The notes under the pieces: generated by a model | The model's input: the letters and a program-made list of their open reading frames with translations, nothing else | The model's database searches: none | What the model was told of the DNA's origin: nothing | Translations under genes and position numbers: made by a program | Shown here: positions 1 to 9,101 of the stretch, piece by piece | Numbering within the stretch: the first letter of the stretch is position 1 | Layout of the letters: each line of letters starts with the position of its first letter | Assembly: GCA_013215055.1 (NCBI GenBank) | Contig: JABSRQ010000012.1 | Span: 40,167-104,166 of the forward strand | Direction of reading: 5' to 3' | Length of the DNA: 64,000 bases | DNA from: Pseudomonadales bacterium | GTDB lineage: Bacteria; Pseudomonadota; Gammaproteobacteria; Pseudomonadales; DT-91

Positions 1-223
1 CGTTGTCGACCATATCGTCCGAGCCGTCTTCAACTTCAATATCGATGGCGTGAATCGACGTTGTTGCGGCACCGGTATCGATTCGGGCCTCAAATTCAGC
101 CTGTTCATACACACTAAAGATGGCCGTCGGGCCTATCACTTTCTTGTTAGGGACTAATTCATTCAATGCCTGAACATTCAGGGCAATAAGACCAAAGACC
201 AATATAAACACCTGCTTAAGCAT
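1..223 (-). CDS. Retropepsin-like 'ATP-dependent zinc protease' family protein (partial, runs off left edge)
   Basis: Only the first 74 codons are in the window. The N-terminus is a hydrophobic signal peptide (residues 1-19, ending NVQA), so the product is exported. Residues 47-57 (RIDTGAATTSI) carry the D-T-G motif of the PF05618 retropepsin-like family, to which RimB also belongs. The start is supported by a GAGGTC ribosome site just upstream. It is the last visible gene of the minus-strand operon beginning at 3441 and the second retropepsin-like protein in it. The substrate is unknown; a role in cutting a peptide or amino-acid modification made by the neighbouring ATP-grasp enzyme is inference. 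Confidence 0.8.
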   Translation of the reverse strand, partial: MLKQVFILVFGLIALNVQALNELVPNKKVIGPTAIFSVYEQAEFEARIDTGAATTSIHAIDIEVEDGSDDMVDN

Positions 224-257
224 AAAAGACCTCAACTGTTAGTGTTAATCAACGGGG

Positions 258-1205
258 TTAACCCGAAAAATGTGTTTTGGCATAGGTAACTCGTTCATCG
301 GCAGTCATGGTGTGATGCCCCAGTCTATCCACCTGATGCAAACGGGGCAGGATGCCGCGGCCATTGGCAATTTGAATCGCCAGCCCTGGGCGGGCATTCA
401 ACTCCAGCAATAACGGCCCTCGCAATTTATCCAGAACCATATCCGTTCCCAGGTAACCCATCTGACTGATTTCATACGCCCTGGATGCGGTATGTAATAA
501 GAATTCCCAGTGCGGCACTTGAATATCGATCAGTTTTTTTTGGGTATCGGGGTGTAAGGTGATGGGTTTATCAAATTGCACGGCATGCAGGCCCTTGCCC
601 GTGCCTATATCCAGGCCTACACCCACCGCCCCCTGATGTAAATTGGCTTTGCCGTCGGAGGCCGCGGTAGACAGGCGTAACATGCCCATGACCGGAAAAC
701 CCTTATAGACAATAAGGCGGATATCGGGCACACCCTCGTAGGAATAACCATCAAACACCGGGTCAAACTGTATAAGCCCTTCGACGATGGCGACATCGGG
801 ATTGCCACCCAACGAGAATAATCCGCTGAGCACATTGGACGTATGCCTATACATCTCATCGGCGGTGATTTCCTGGCCATTGGGTTTATAGAAACGCCCA
901 TCTTTGATATCGGTGATAACCAGAATACCCTTGCCACCGGAGCCCTTGGCCGGCTTGATGACAAAGCCGGTTTCATCGACGACCATGGCAGGGATGTTAT
1001 TAATTTCATGTTGTTCACGCACCACACCGATAAGCGCCGGCACGGCGATATCGTTTTCCAGCGCCAGCTGTTTGGTGATGAGTTTATCGTCCACGTGTTT
1101 GTAAAATTTCCTAGGGTTATACCGGCCTATATAGTCGATATTGCGTTTGTTCATACCCAGTACGCCGTTCATACGCAGGGCAGCGGGTCTGGAGAACTTC
1201 AGCAT
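258..1205 (-). CDS. RimK-related alpha-L-glutamate ligase-like ATP-grasp protein
   Basis: The 315-aa product has ATP-grasp signatures: a glycine-rich phosphate loop KPAKGSGGKG (residues 84-93) and a metal-binding segment ELNARPG (about 268-274). Family members ligate an amino acid to a carboxylate using ATP; the acceptor here is unknown. I take the ATG at 1203-1205 as start because it overlaps the stop of the upstream transglutaminase gene (TGATG, one-base overlap), which implies translational coupling. A longer upstream frame exists but lies inside the neighbour. It has no signal peptide, so the enzyme is cytoplasmic while its operon partners are membrane or exported proteins. Confidence 0.85.
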   Translation of the reverse strand: MLKFSRPAALRMNGVLGMNKRNIDYIGRYNPRKFYKHVDDKLITKQLALENDIAVPALIGVVREQHEINNIPAMVVDETGFVIKPAKGSGGKGILVITDIKDGRFYKPNGQEITADEMYRHTSNVLSGLFSLGGNPDVAIVEGLIQFDPVFDGYSYEGVPDIRLIVYKGFPVMGMLRLSTAASDGKANLHQGAVGVGLDIGTGKGLHAVQFDKPITLHPDTQKKLIDIQVPHWEFLLHTASRAYEISQMGYLGTDMVLDKLRGPLLLELNARPGLAIQIANGRGILPRLHQVDRLGHHTMTADERVTYAKTHFSG

Positions 1206-2716
1206 CAGCGGGCTTCTCCTGCCAGTGGGGTGAAGCGTCGCAGCTCCAGCAGACGGTAGCCGGTGTACTGTCCCATTAGCAAAACCAGGGCCAGAATAAA
1301 CAGATGAATGCCTAGAAAGTTGAACACCCAATGCTGAATCCAGTCGGCACTCATGGCCAGGTAAGCCAGGGTGGCAACAAACAGGCTGCCTCCCCCCTGT
1401 AAGAAGACTTCTTTAGGGCCTTCTTCTTCCCACAAGATCGACATGCGCTCTATGGTCCAGGCAAGAATAATCATCGGGAAGAAGGTGATGGTCAGCCCTT
1501 CGCTGAGGCCGAATTTATACGACAGTAGTGTGAAACCGACGATAATTGCGATGACGACGATAATCACCGCAGAGATGCGGGATATCAGCAACAGATTGAG
1601 CTGCGATAAATAGGAGCGAATCATTAAACCAAAGGCAACCACCAGGGTAAATCCTATCAACCCTGTTAATAGGGTGGTCTGAATAAAGGCCAACGCGATC
1701 AGCACCGGCATAAAGGTGCCCGAGGTTTTGAGGCCTATAATCACACGTAAGAACACGACAACCAGCACACCTATGGGGATTAGCAAAATGCCCTTGAACA
1801 GACTCTGTTCTTCCAGCGGCAACTGGTAGAGGGAGAAACCCTGGCTGGCGTTGTTATCTAACAACTCCATGGCCGTTGTCATGGCCGATCGTGTCTCTTG
1901 CAAGATGGAAAAGCTGACCTGTGAGTTTTTTCCGCCGGTAACATCCAATACCGATTTTCCCGAACGTTCCCATAATAGAAGATTGGCTGGGCGACCCTGT
2001 GTGCCATCTTGTGGATTAAACAAATGCCATTGGCCGTCATGATAGACCTCTATATAGCTTACCAGCTGCTGGCGTCGGCGCTGATCTTCCAGTTGCAGGG
2101 CACTCACGATATGCGCAGGAACCCCTTTGCTATGCAGCAGGCGCAGGAATAATTCCTGTGGACTATTCTCGTTTAACAGAAGTTCAACATTCTGGCTTCG
2201 CTCTGCCTGGTTGATGTCTTTATTGAGCTGCTGTGCATAGCTGAGATTGCTGGCAGACTCTGACCAGGCTTTATCGATAAGAGATGCGGCGGCGATTTTT
2301 TCTCCGGCAGGCCAGGTAGGGACTTTGGGCGTCTGAGGTAATTGTTCGGCGCTTACCGTGTCTATGCCGGTAGGAATCAGCGTCACCCGATAATAGAGGT
2401 CTTGTGAACCTGTGGGTGAACGCTTAGACCAGACGGCTCGCCTGCCTTCTTTGTTGTCGGCGATGTTGAGTCCATAGCCTGGCGAGATGGCATTTTCTAC
2501 CAGAATTTCAAAGGCCGGGTCCGCCGGCAGGGATAAGGAGACTTCTGCCGCCTGATCTGTGGCAAGAAAATGCACCTTGGCATCCACCGACCAGCTTTGC
2601 TGTTGTTCGCCGGGGAAGAACGGCACCTTCTGCTCTATGCCTCGGTAGGCTGTTGTGGCTAGGGCTGTTATCAATAGCAGCAGCACCAGGATGTAAAAAG
2701 GTTTCTTGGAGTGCAT
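1205..2716 (-). CDS. Inactive-transglutaminase-like protein with C-terminal 7TM domain
   Basis: The 503-aa protein has an N-terminal membrane anchor (residues 7-24), a periplasmic region of about 280 residues resembling the inactive transglutaminase-like fold, and a C-terminal block of about seven hydrophobic helices (305-495). This architecture is known from genomic clusters with ATP-grasp ligases and retropepsin-like zinc proteases, as here. I did not find a clear Cys-His-Asp transglutaminase triad, in line with the family name. Its start overlaps the upstream lipoprotein stop (TAATG) and its stop overlaps the ligase start, so all three are probably one transcript. Likely role: inner-membrane scaffold or sensor joining cytoplasmic ligation to periplasmic proteolysis (inference). 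Confidence 0.82.
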   Translation of the reverse strand: MHSKKPFYILVLLLLITALATTAYRGIEQKVPFFPGEQQQSWSVDAKVHFLATDQAAEVSLSLPADPAFEILVENAISPGYGLNIADNKEGRRAVWSKRSPTGSQDLYYRVTLIPTGIDTVSAEQLPQTPKVPTWPAGEKIAAASLIDKAWSESASNLSYAQQLNKDINQAERSQNVELLLNENSPQELFLRLLHSKGVPAHIVSALQLEDQRRRQQLVSYIEVYHDGQWHLFNPQDGTQGRPANLLLWERSGKSVLDVTGGKNSQVSFSILQETRSAMTTAMELLDNNASQGFSLYQLPLEEQSLFKGILLIPIGVLVVVFLRVIIGLKTSGTFMPVLIALAFIQTTLLTGLIGFTLVVAFGLMIRSYLSQLNLLLISRISAVIIVVIAIIVGFTLLSYKFGLSEGLTITFFPMIILAWTIERMSILWEEEGPKEVFLQGGGSLFVATLAYLAMSADWIQHWVFNFLGIHLFILALVLLMGQYTGYRLLELRRFTPLAGEAR

Positions 2717-3441
2717 TATTTCACGTCCTTTTTGTCTTCAGCGGGCACGGGGCTTTTTTTGCCGTGCAGATATTTTTTGCCAACATCGACGACGGCGATG
2801 TCCTGCATAAACTTGCGACCCAGCAGCAATGGATATTCCAGATGGCTCCTATCGACCAGATTGAGTTCAGTTTCCGCCTTGTATCGGCCTATTTGCAGGT
2901 GGACATGAATGACGGGGCGTTTGTCGTCTTCACCTTCGGCATCGGTTTTTATTTTCACAAAGCGACTGACTTTATGTTCAAAGGTTTTTGCCTGGGCATC
3001 AACGCTGTTGATATAAACGTCGAAGCGCACCCATTGTTTGCCATCACGTTCGAATAAAACGATGTTTCTTGCATCCAGTGACGAGGACTCTGCACCGGTA
3101 TCGATGCGACTGGAAAAGCTGGCTTGTAATTCTTCCACAAAGACCTGTTCAACTTCCCCGAGGATGAATTTATCGCCCAGGGAATAGGGCAGGCATTCGT
3201 TGGCAACGACAACAACCGGCTTCTGTGAGGGCGGGGTTAATGTGGCGATTTTAGCCTGCAGGGTTTCATAGCTCTGTTGCTGTTGCAGTCTGTTTTCTTC
3301 CATCACCTGCAGTAGCACGGCTTGCTGATTGGCAGCGATGGTATCCGAGGCAGAGAGTTGATAGGGCTCATTGGATGCACAGGCCATCAGGCTGGTGATC
3401 AATATGAAACTGAGAGCATGTTTGTATAGTGTTACTTTCAT
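2716..3441 (-). CDS. Retropepsin-like protease, outer-membrane or periplasmic lipoprotein
   Basis: The 241-aa product begins with a lipoprotein signal (SLMAC, lipidated Cys21), then a Gln-rich coiled segment (35-65), then a PF05618 retropepsin-like domain with RIDTGAESSSLDA (Asp114-Thr-Gly) and a hydrophobic LLLGRKFM element typical of these folds. It is the promoter-proximal gene of the operon. The operon therefore has two retropepsin-like proteases, one lipidated and one with a plain signal peptide. Two proteases sharing one ATP-grasp/transglutaminase pair suggests cleavage at different places or steps. The substrate is not evident. Confidence 0.82.
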   Translation of the reverse strand: MKVTLYKHALSFILITSLMACASNEPYQLSASDTIAANQQAVLLQVMEENRLQQQQSYETLQAKIATLTPPSQKPVVVVANECLPYSLGDKFILGEVEQVFVEELQASFSSRIDTGAESSSLDARNIVLFERDGKQWVRFDVYINSVDAQAKTFEHKVSRFVKIKTDAEGEDDKRPVIHVHLQIGRYKAETELNLVDRSHLEYPLLLGRKFMQDIAVVDVGKKYLHGKKSPVPAEDKKDVK

Positions 3442-3905
3442 AGTGATGAGTAAGGTTCAGTAGTGGTGGATTTTATTGGGTTTTTTGTTCGCAGGCAGTT
3501 TTTAAACGCCTGATCGTATGAGACTAGGGATGGGCTGGCTGATAGGGGATGGAATAGACTGAGTGGCATCAATGTTCTTCATTTATGGGAATCCTGGTTA
3601 TGGAAATCGCAGCCTGCGGCTTTTTTCTATATACGCTACGACCGCGGAAAAGAAAAAATGTTCCATGGCTGTGCAATCCAGAGGCCTAAGCCTTCTTCAT
3701 TGTGAATTCCTTCTCATTTTTATCTGTGCGGGGGGATATTCTGTGCCTGTATGTCATTCCTAATACCCTAATAAGCCAGGGGGATGAGAGCTTAAACAGG
3801 GTATAGAAACCATCATTTTTTTAGCCCTTTTTTAGCCGGTACGGGAGGATGTAAAAATAATTGTGTAACTGCTGATTATCTATAACCTACAAAAAGGTAA
3901 AAATA
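3442..3905. other. Intergenic region with no supported gene
   Basis: About 460 bases lie between two divergent units. It should hold the promoter of the minus-strand protease/ligase operon and that of the interrupted small gene at 3906. A 66-codon open frame at 3563-3763 has no ribosome site or recognisable sequence and I do not accept it. No repeat or hairpin stood out. Confidence 0.5.
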
Positions 3906-3957
3906 ATGAGCATCATGATGGATAACAAAAAATTGCAAGCGATGGCTGAAGAACTAG

Positions 3958-5574
3958 GAGTCTGTCGGACTTAGCACCCACCTTGATTTTTCCGTATAAT
4001 CTGACGAATTAAAAATCGATACCGTCACAATATGAAAAAATGGATATTCAAATCCGTTAATCGTGAAACGCCCGACATGTTTCCTCCATGTATCGAGGAT
4101 TACATCGACCAAAATCACCAAGCTCGATTTATTGTCGAGGTCATCGATCAGCTGGATATTCAACCGTTCATCAAGGCTTACCGTGGATCAGGATCAAAAG
4201 CATGGCATCCTTCTATGATGCTCGCGCTATTATTTTATGGCTATTCTACCGGCGTTTTTTCAAGCAGAAAACTGGAAAAATCAACCTTCGACTCCATCGC
4301 TTTCGTTATATCTGTGCCAATAAAAATCCCGATCATGACAGCATAAATACATTTAGGAAAAAATTTCGCGCTGAAATAAGCGCACTGTTTGTGCAAATTC
4401 TACTCATTGCCAAAGCCTCGGATATACTCAAAATGGGCACGATTAGTCTTGACGGGACTAAAATAAAAGCCAATGCCAGTAAGCATAAAGCCCTCAGTTA
4501 TAAGCACGCTTGTCAGCTAGAAAAGCAGCTAAAATCGGAAGTTGAGGCGCTGTTGGAAATGGCTGAAGAAGCGGACAATACGCCGTTTCCTGATAATTTT
4601 TCCATTCCAGATGAACTGACACGGCGCGAAGATCGCCTACGAGTCATTGCGCAAGCAAAAGCGCAAATTGAGCGCCGAGCTGATGAACGGCATCAACATG
4701 AACAACTTGAATATGAGGAGAAAGTAGCTCGCCGCGATGCCATCAGAGAAGCTGGCGGCAAGCCTAGGGGCAGAGAACCTAAGGCGCCAGAAACCGGTGC
4801 CAGAGATAAAGATCAAGTTAATCTCACTGATCCAGAATCACGCATCATGCCTAAATCTGGCGGCGATTTTGAGCAAGCTTATAATGCGCAAGCAGCGGTT
4901 GAAGTTAACAGCGGGTTGATTGTTGAAAAGCATATCACCCAGGCCACCAATGATAAGCGCCAAATTATCCCAACGCTTGCAGAACTGGCGACTCGGGAGG
5001 CTGCACTGGGTAAGATTAATGCGATTTTGGCAGATACTGGATACTTCAGCCATGCCAATGTGTTAGCCGTTGGGATGACCAATATCATTGCGTATATCGC
5101 CGGAAAACGTGATGCGCATAACCGGCCATTATGGGAACGATTTAAGGCGGATGAGCCGAAGCCGGAAGGCGAAGATGTATCGGAATTGGATTTGCTTCGC
5201 TGGCGTTTACAAACGCAAGATGGTCGTGCGATTTACGGTAAAAGAAAGAGTACGATCGAGCCGACGTTTGGGATCATCAAAGAAGTTATGGGCTACCGTC
5301 AATTCCTTGTCCGTGGTGTTGACGCGGTGTCAGCGGAGTGGGATTTGTTATGCATAGCGTTTAATTTGAAGCGGTTATTCACCTTGAACGCTTCAAAAGG
5401 TTTAAAGCATTTATTTTTCAGTTTGATAATAGTCCAATTGAGAGTAAAATTTTAAAAACACTGAGTTTTCATGAGTTTTCATGAGTTTGTTGCAACAAAT
5501 TAATGGTCACTGGAATAGCGTTTTTAGGGAAATTGAGCCAAAAAATCAATAATCCGTTTCAGTCCGACAGACTC
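3958..5574 (+). mobile_element. IS1182-family insertion sequence (1617 bp)
   Basis: Terminal inverted repeats begin GAGTCTGTCGGACT at 3958 and end AGTCCGACAGACTC at 5574. They are flanked by a 4-bp direct repeat CTAG at 3954-3957 and 5575-5578. CTAG is itself palindromic. The encoded transposase resembles the IS1182 family. Because the ends and target duplication are intact, the insertion is fairly recent, but the transposase has a frameshift, so autonomous movement is doubtful. Confidence 0.88.
4032..5455 (+). pseudogene. IS1182-family transposase, frameshifted
   Basis: The N-terminal part (from ATG 4032; FKSVNRETPDMFPPCIEDY) is in one frame and the remainder, with the DDE-type core and the C-terminal RKSTIEPTFGIIKE motif, in another. 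Around 4301-4310 the sequence reads GCTTTCGTTAT; adding one C would give SIAFRYICANKNPDHD in a single frame, as expected for the family. So one base has been lost and the protein is split. No slippery run suggesting programmed frameshifting is present at this spot. A sequencing error is possible. Confidence 0.8.
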
Positions 5575-5689
5575 CTAGTATATGAATGGCACCGTATTTC
5601 TCTTGCCGTAAAGCGTGCATGTATTTTTACCGGATTCATGGATTTAATTGCACAGAGTTGGCGCAAACAAAATGAAGGCTTTGTTAACA

Positions 5690-5717
5690 AAAAATAAAAT
5701 AAAATAAAATAAAATAA
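5690..5717 (+). repeat. AAAAT pentanucleotide tandem repeat
   Basis: About five units of AAAAT directly follow and overlap the stop codon of the interrupted 56-codon gene. The related copy at 19.7 kb lacks this run and reads on without a stop, so the repeat may be a later expansion. Its length could vary by slippage. Confidence 0.75.
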
Positions 5718-5737
5718 ATATGAACCAAATTGAAAAG

Positions 5738-5857
5738 CCACGTTCTTATTCCCTGATAGTGGCTGAAACGTAAAGTCCCCTAAGCTTTACGTTTCAAGAG
5801 TTGTGGAACAACTCATTTTTAGCCGGTGATGCCCCCTTACATCACCGGCTTTTTTTA
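5738..5857 (+). ncRNA. Structured RNA, family copy 1 (three hairpins plus intrinsic terminator)
   Basis: Order of elements: a GCCAC/GTGGC helix enclosing CCTGATA; a perfect 12-bp stem TGAAACGTAAAG / CTTTACGTTTCA with loop TCCCCTAAG; a GAGTTGT/ACAACTC hairpin; and a GCCGGTGAT/ATCACCGGC terminator followed by a T run. The same layout recurs at 14791, 19753 and 57456, with the 12-bp stem changed on both sides and the loop kept. That is covariation, so the RNA structure is under selection. It could be a trans-acting small RNA with a C-rich seed loop or a 3'-UTR element. I do not recognise a known RNA family. Confidence 0.75.
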
Positions 5858-6015
5858 TGCCTGTTTTTTAGCCAAATGAAATGGATTACGGCATCTCTTT
5901 ACAATAAAAATCTATGCATCGGGCACAAAGTTGACAGCTGGCATTTTTGCTAATACAGTTATTTCAGTAACAACAGAAATTACTGAAATAAAAGATCTGT
6001 GAACAAGGCTAAAGC

Positions 6016-6552
6016 ATGAATATTACACCTCTGATGGAGCGCTACATTCTGCACTGGGGCGAAATGGGCACTCGTTGGGGCGTTAATCGCACCGTATCGC
6101 AAATACACGCCTTGTTATATCTCTCTCCAGAGGCGATGAATGCAGAGCAGATATCTTCTCTGCTGTCAGTTGCACGCTCAAATGTCAGCACCAGTATCAA
6201 GGAATTACAAAGTTGGGATTTGATCGAAGTCTCTAATGTACTGGGTGACAGGCGTGATCATTTTAAAGTTAAAGGTGATACCTGGGAGATGTTATTAACC
6301 ATTATTGAAGGCCGTAAACGCCGAGAAATAGACCCTATTTTAACCATGCTCAGGCAGTGTGAGCTGGAAATGCATAATGATCATGAAACGCCCGAAAGTG
6401 TCAAAGATCAAATCAGGCAGATGACAAACTTTGTTTCAACACTCACAGAATGGTATGCGCAGGTCAGTGAATTACCTAAAGGCACGTTGATCACATTGAT
6501 GAATATGGGCGCTAAAGTCGCCAAATTTATCCCAGGTAAAAAGAAGGATTAG
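6016..6552 (+). CDS. GbsR/MarR-family transcriptional regulator
   Basis: The 178-aa protein opens with MERYILHWGEMGTRWGVNRTVSQIHALLY, typical of the GbsR branch of MarR-like winged-helix regulators, followed by the HTH (SLLSVARSNVSTSIKELQ) and wing (DRRDHF). The C-terminal 70 residues are helical and probably dimerise. It is the first gene of a plus-strand run ending at 11247 and is the likely local regulator. The ligand is unknown. Confidence 0.87.
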   Translation: MNITPLMERYILHWGEMGTRWGVNRTVSQIHALLYLSPEAMNAEQISSLLSVARSNVSTSIKELQSWDLIEVSNVLGDRRDHFKVKGDTWEMLLTIIEGRKRREIDPILTMLRQCELEMHNDHETPESVKDQIRQMTNFVSTLTEWYAQVSELPKGTLITLMNMGAKVAKFIPGKKKD

Positions 6553-6632
6553 GCTAAACCGTTTGCGGTTGATAAACATGAAAGTTGGATAGATAAGGCC
6601 TGAAATTAACGGTGTCGCAGGAGTCATAACAT

Positions 6633-7574
6633 ATGAACATTGATGCGGATAAAAGACAGTGGTTAGTGCTTATTTTACTGATCGCCGGTTTTTCCTTAGG
6701 TGTGCGCTTACTGAGTCATTATCACTTTGAAACCACTGCATTACTGTATGTGGGCATGCCCATGGGAATCGCCGTTACGCTTATTCTTTTTACGGGTGAT
6801 AGTGCGTCTGTGAATTGGAAATTACGTTACTGGAATCATTTACGCGCCGCTACGATTGTGATGTTAGGCAGCTCGGTCATTCTGTTTGAAGGCTTCCTGT
6901 GTGTATTGATGTTTCTACCTATTTATTTCACCGTGGTGTTATTTATTTTCTTAGTTGAATGTATTTATCGTGCTCTTAAAAAAGACAATAAAGCCACTTT
7001 GCCGGTACACATCTTGCCACTATTGTTACTGGCATCATCCATGGAGGGCACCTTACCGCAGCTGTCTTTTCCCCGTTTCAACGAAGTCTCTTATAGCAAG
7101 GTTGTTGATGCCGATATCCAGCAGATAAAACTGAATCTACAGAAACCTATTAACCTGGGCGAAGATATGCCCGCCTTTTTATCCCTGTTTCCCATGCCTT
7201 ATGCGGTTGAAGCCGAGACCTTGAAGGCAGGCGATATACACAGGAGTTATTTTCGTTATCACCGCTGGTTTGTGACCAACACCCATGAAGGTTATATGGA
7301 TATAAAATTGGTAGAAGTGGGGGACAGGCATATTCGTACTGAAGTGGTTGCAGATACCAGTTATTTATCTAACTACTTAACCTTGCATGGCACCTTGATT
7401 GAGCTAGAGCCACTGGCGGATAACAAAACCAGGGTAACCCTGAAGGTAAGCTACAAAAGGAAATTAGACCCGGCCTGGTATTTTGGCCCGCTGGAACGCT
7501 TTGCTGTTAAACAGACCGCAGGCTATTTGATCGATAAGGTCATCGCTAGAAAGGAGCAGGATCAAAATGGATAA
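6633..7574 (+). CDS. Integral membrane protein with C-terminal SRPBCC-like domain
   Basis: The 313-aa product has about four hydrophobic helices in residues 9-145 and a soluble C-terminal half (about 155-305) whose pattern resembles SRPBCC/polyketide-cyclase-like lipid-binding folds. It overlaps the desaturase by 8 bases, so translation is probably coupled. In this context it may present or bind a hydrophobic substrate for the operon (inference). No catalytic motif is visible. Confidence 0.6.
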   Translation: MNIDADKRQWLVLILLIAGFSLGVRLLSHYHFETTALLYVGMPMGIAVTLILFTGDSASVNWKLRYWNHLRAATIVMLGSSVILFEGFLCVLMFLPIYFTVVLFIFLVECIYRALKKDNKATLPVHILPLLLLASSMEGTLPQLSFPRFNEVSYSKVVDADIQQIKLNLQKPINLGEDMPAFLSLFPMPYAVEAETLKAGDIHRSYFRYHRWFVTNTHEGYMDIKLVEVGDRHIRTEVVADTSYLSNYLTLHGTLIELEPLADNKTRVTLKVSYKRKLDPAWYFGPLERFAVKQTAGYLIDKVIARKEQDQNG

Positions 7575-8529
7575 CCAGGCTCTGAAAAAACGCTATGAAA
7601 ATGAGCGCATCAAAACATCTGCGTCTGCCAATGATGCGGTAAACGGCGTGGTTAAATGGGCACCGCTGAAATCCCTGTGGATTACCGCCATGTACCTGGG
7701 CACCATCATCGGAGTCTATAACTACTTCAGTTGGCAGACCGTGTTAGTGTTTTTTATCACCAGTGGTGTGACCTTGTGTGCCGGGCATTCTGTAGGCATG
7801 CATCGCAAGCTTATTCATCAAAGTTATGATTGCCCGGATTGGCTAGAGAAAACCTTGGTTTATCTGGGTACGTTGGTTGGATTGGGCGGCCCCTTTACCA
7901 TGACCCATACCCACGATATGCGCGATTGGGCCCAACGCCAAAGTCAGTGCCATGATTATTTTGCCCATCGCCAATCTATGCCAGTAGATGCCTGGTGGCA
8001 GATGCACTGCGATATTCATTTGCATCATGCGCCAGAATTTATCTTTGATAAGGCCATGGCCCAGAGCCGGTTTTATCGCTGCATTGATCAAACTGCGATG
8101 TTGCAACAATTACCCTGGGTCTTGTTATTCTTTTTTATAGGTGGTTGGGGCTGGGTGTTATTTGGCATCTGTGCCCGTGTTGCGATTAGTATTACCGGCC
8201 ATTGGTTGATTGGTTATATTGCGCATAATCATGGCCCTCGCCATTGGCATGTCGAAGGTGCTTGTGTACAGGGTTACGATGTTGATTTCTGTGGCTTGAT
8301 CACTTTTGGCGAATGTTGGCACAACAACCATCATGCTTTTCCTGGTTCGGCAAAATTAGGCATCTATAACAATCAAATGGACCCCGGTTGGTGGTTGATA
8401 AAAGCCTTGGAGAAAGCCGGGTTTATCAGCAATATTAAAACCCATAAAGATTTGCCTCTACGACCTGAACTGCAGGCATTAAACGTTGAAGATGAAATAT
8501 ACATCAAGGGAACACAGTTTCCAGGCTAA
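7567..8529 (+). CDS. Membrane fatty-acid (acyl) desaturase
   Basis: The 320-aa membrane protein has the histidine boxes of di-iron acyl desaturases: HRKLIH (79-84), THTHDMRD (113-120), DIHLHH, and WHNNHHAFP near the C-terminus. Hydrophobic helices flank the boxes. The second box lacks the usual final His of HDxRDH-type enzymes (RDW here), so substrate or position preference may differ from ordinary delta-9 desaturases. It sits between a membrane lipid-binding-like protein and DUF4166/oxidoreductase genes, which suggests a specialised lipid modification rather than housekeeping desaturation. Confidence 0.85.
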   Translation: MDNQALKKRYENERIKTSASANDAVNGVVKWAPLKSLWITAMYLGTIIGVYNYFSWQTVLVFFITSGVTLCAGHSVGMHRKLIHQSYDCPDWLEKTLVYLGTLVGLGGPFTMTHTHDMRDWAQRQSQCHDYFAHRQSMPVDAWWQMHCDIHLHHAPEFIFDKAMAQSRFYRCIDQTAMLQQLPWVLLFFFIGGWGWVLFGICARVAISITGHWLIGYIAHNHGPRHWHVEGACVQGYDVDFCGLITFGECWHNNHHAFPGSAKLGIYNNQMDPGWWLIKALEKAGFISNIKTHKDLPLRPELQALNVEDEIYIKGTQFPG

Positions 8530-8558
8530 ATAAAAATAGCGTAAAGAAGGATTAAGTA

Positions 8559-9101
8559 ATGAATATACTGGCACAACAAATGGATGGTGGATTTGAACGT
8601 CTTAAGCCGTTATTACAAGCCGTTCATACCGGATCACAACGTATAGAAGGTTTTGCCCAAATCAAAAGAGGCAATGCCATTGCCCGGTTAATCTGCAATA
8701 TCTTTGGCTTCCCGGCGGAACATAAAAATTGCCCACTCACCGTAGATTGTGAACATAGCGCCGATGCGATGTTATGGCATAGAAACTTTAATGGTTTAAA
8801 AATGCAGAGCCACTTTAAAAGCAAAGGCAACTATTTGGTTGAATGCCTGGGCCCTTTGCAACTGTATTTACAACCACGTGAAGAAGATGGGCAACTTAAC
8901 TATCACTTTGTATCTACCCACTTTATGTTTATCCCGTTACCTGGATTTTTAAGCCCCTCTATTGAAGCCTGGGAGAAAGAGTTAGAAGGAAAATATCATT
9001 TTAACGTCTGTGTAAAAATGCCCTTTATCGGCGAGGTGATTGCGTATAAAGGCATAATGCAAAGAGTGGAGAGCAACGCGGATGAAGGACAAACTTTATA
9101 G
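8559..9101 (+). CDS. DUF4166 domain protein
   Basis: The 180-aa product matches the DUF4166 pattern: an N-terminal helix then IEGFAQIKRG, and a C-terminal FNVCVKMPFIGEVIAYKG. The function of the family is unknown. These domains often lie next to or are fused with saccharopine-dehydrogenase-like proteins, and here the next gene is exactly that, overlapping by 20 bases. A second, more diverged member is at 10218. Confidence 0.75.
   Translation: MNILAQQMDGGFERLKPLLQAVHTGSQRIEGFAQIKRGNAIARLICNIFGFPAEHKNCPLTVDCEHSADAMLWHRNFNGLKMQSHFKSKGNYLVECLGPLQLYLQPREEDGQLNYHFVSTHFMFIPLPGFLSPSIEAWEKELEGKYHFNVCVKMPFIGEVIAYKGIMQRVESNADEGQTL

Larger units (their letters stand above)
3906..5697 (+). pseudogene. 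56-codon small gene interrupted by an IS1182-family element
   Basis: The first 17 codons (ATG at 3906) run into the IS. Removing the IS and one copy of the CTAG target duplication restores an unbroken 56-codon frame ending in TAA at 5695-5697. The restored protein is small and basic, with a central hydrophobic stretch around CIFTGFMDLIAQSW. The family is not recognised. A related sequence (SLAIKR, FIGLIDLIIQSW, EGFVNK) occurs at 19599-19800, again beside the same structured RNA and again beside an IS. Similarity between the copies supports real coding capacity. The insertion breaks the gene after codon 17, so it is probably not expressed as intact protein in this genome. Confidence 0.7.

Noticed and set aside
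617..1259. Long open frames on both strands within the ATP-grasp gene
   Set aside because: They are shadows of the coding frame; the ATP-grasp motifs fix the real one.
3563..3763. 66-codon open frame between the protease operon and the IS-split gene
   Set aside because: No ribosome site, no recognisable composition, and it lies in what should be promoter DNA.
4295..4315. Programmed ribosomal frameshift in the IS1182-family transposase
   Set aside because: No slippery heptamer at the junction and the family is normally one frame; a one-base loss explains it better.
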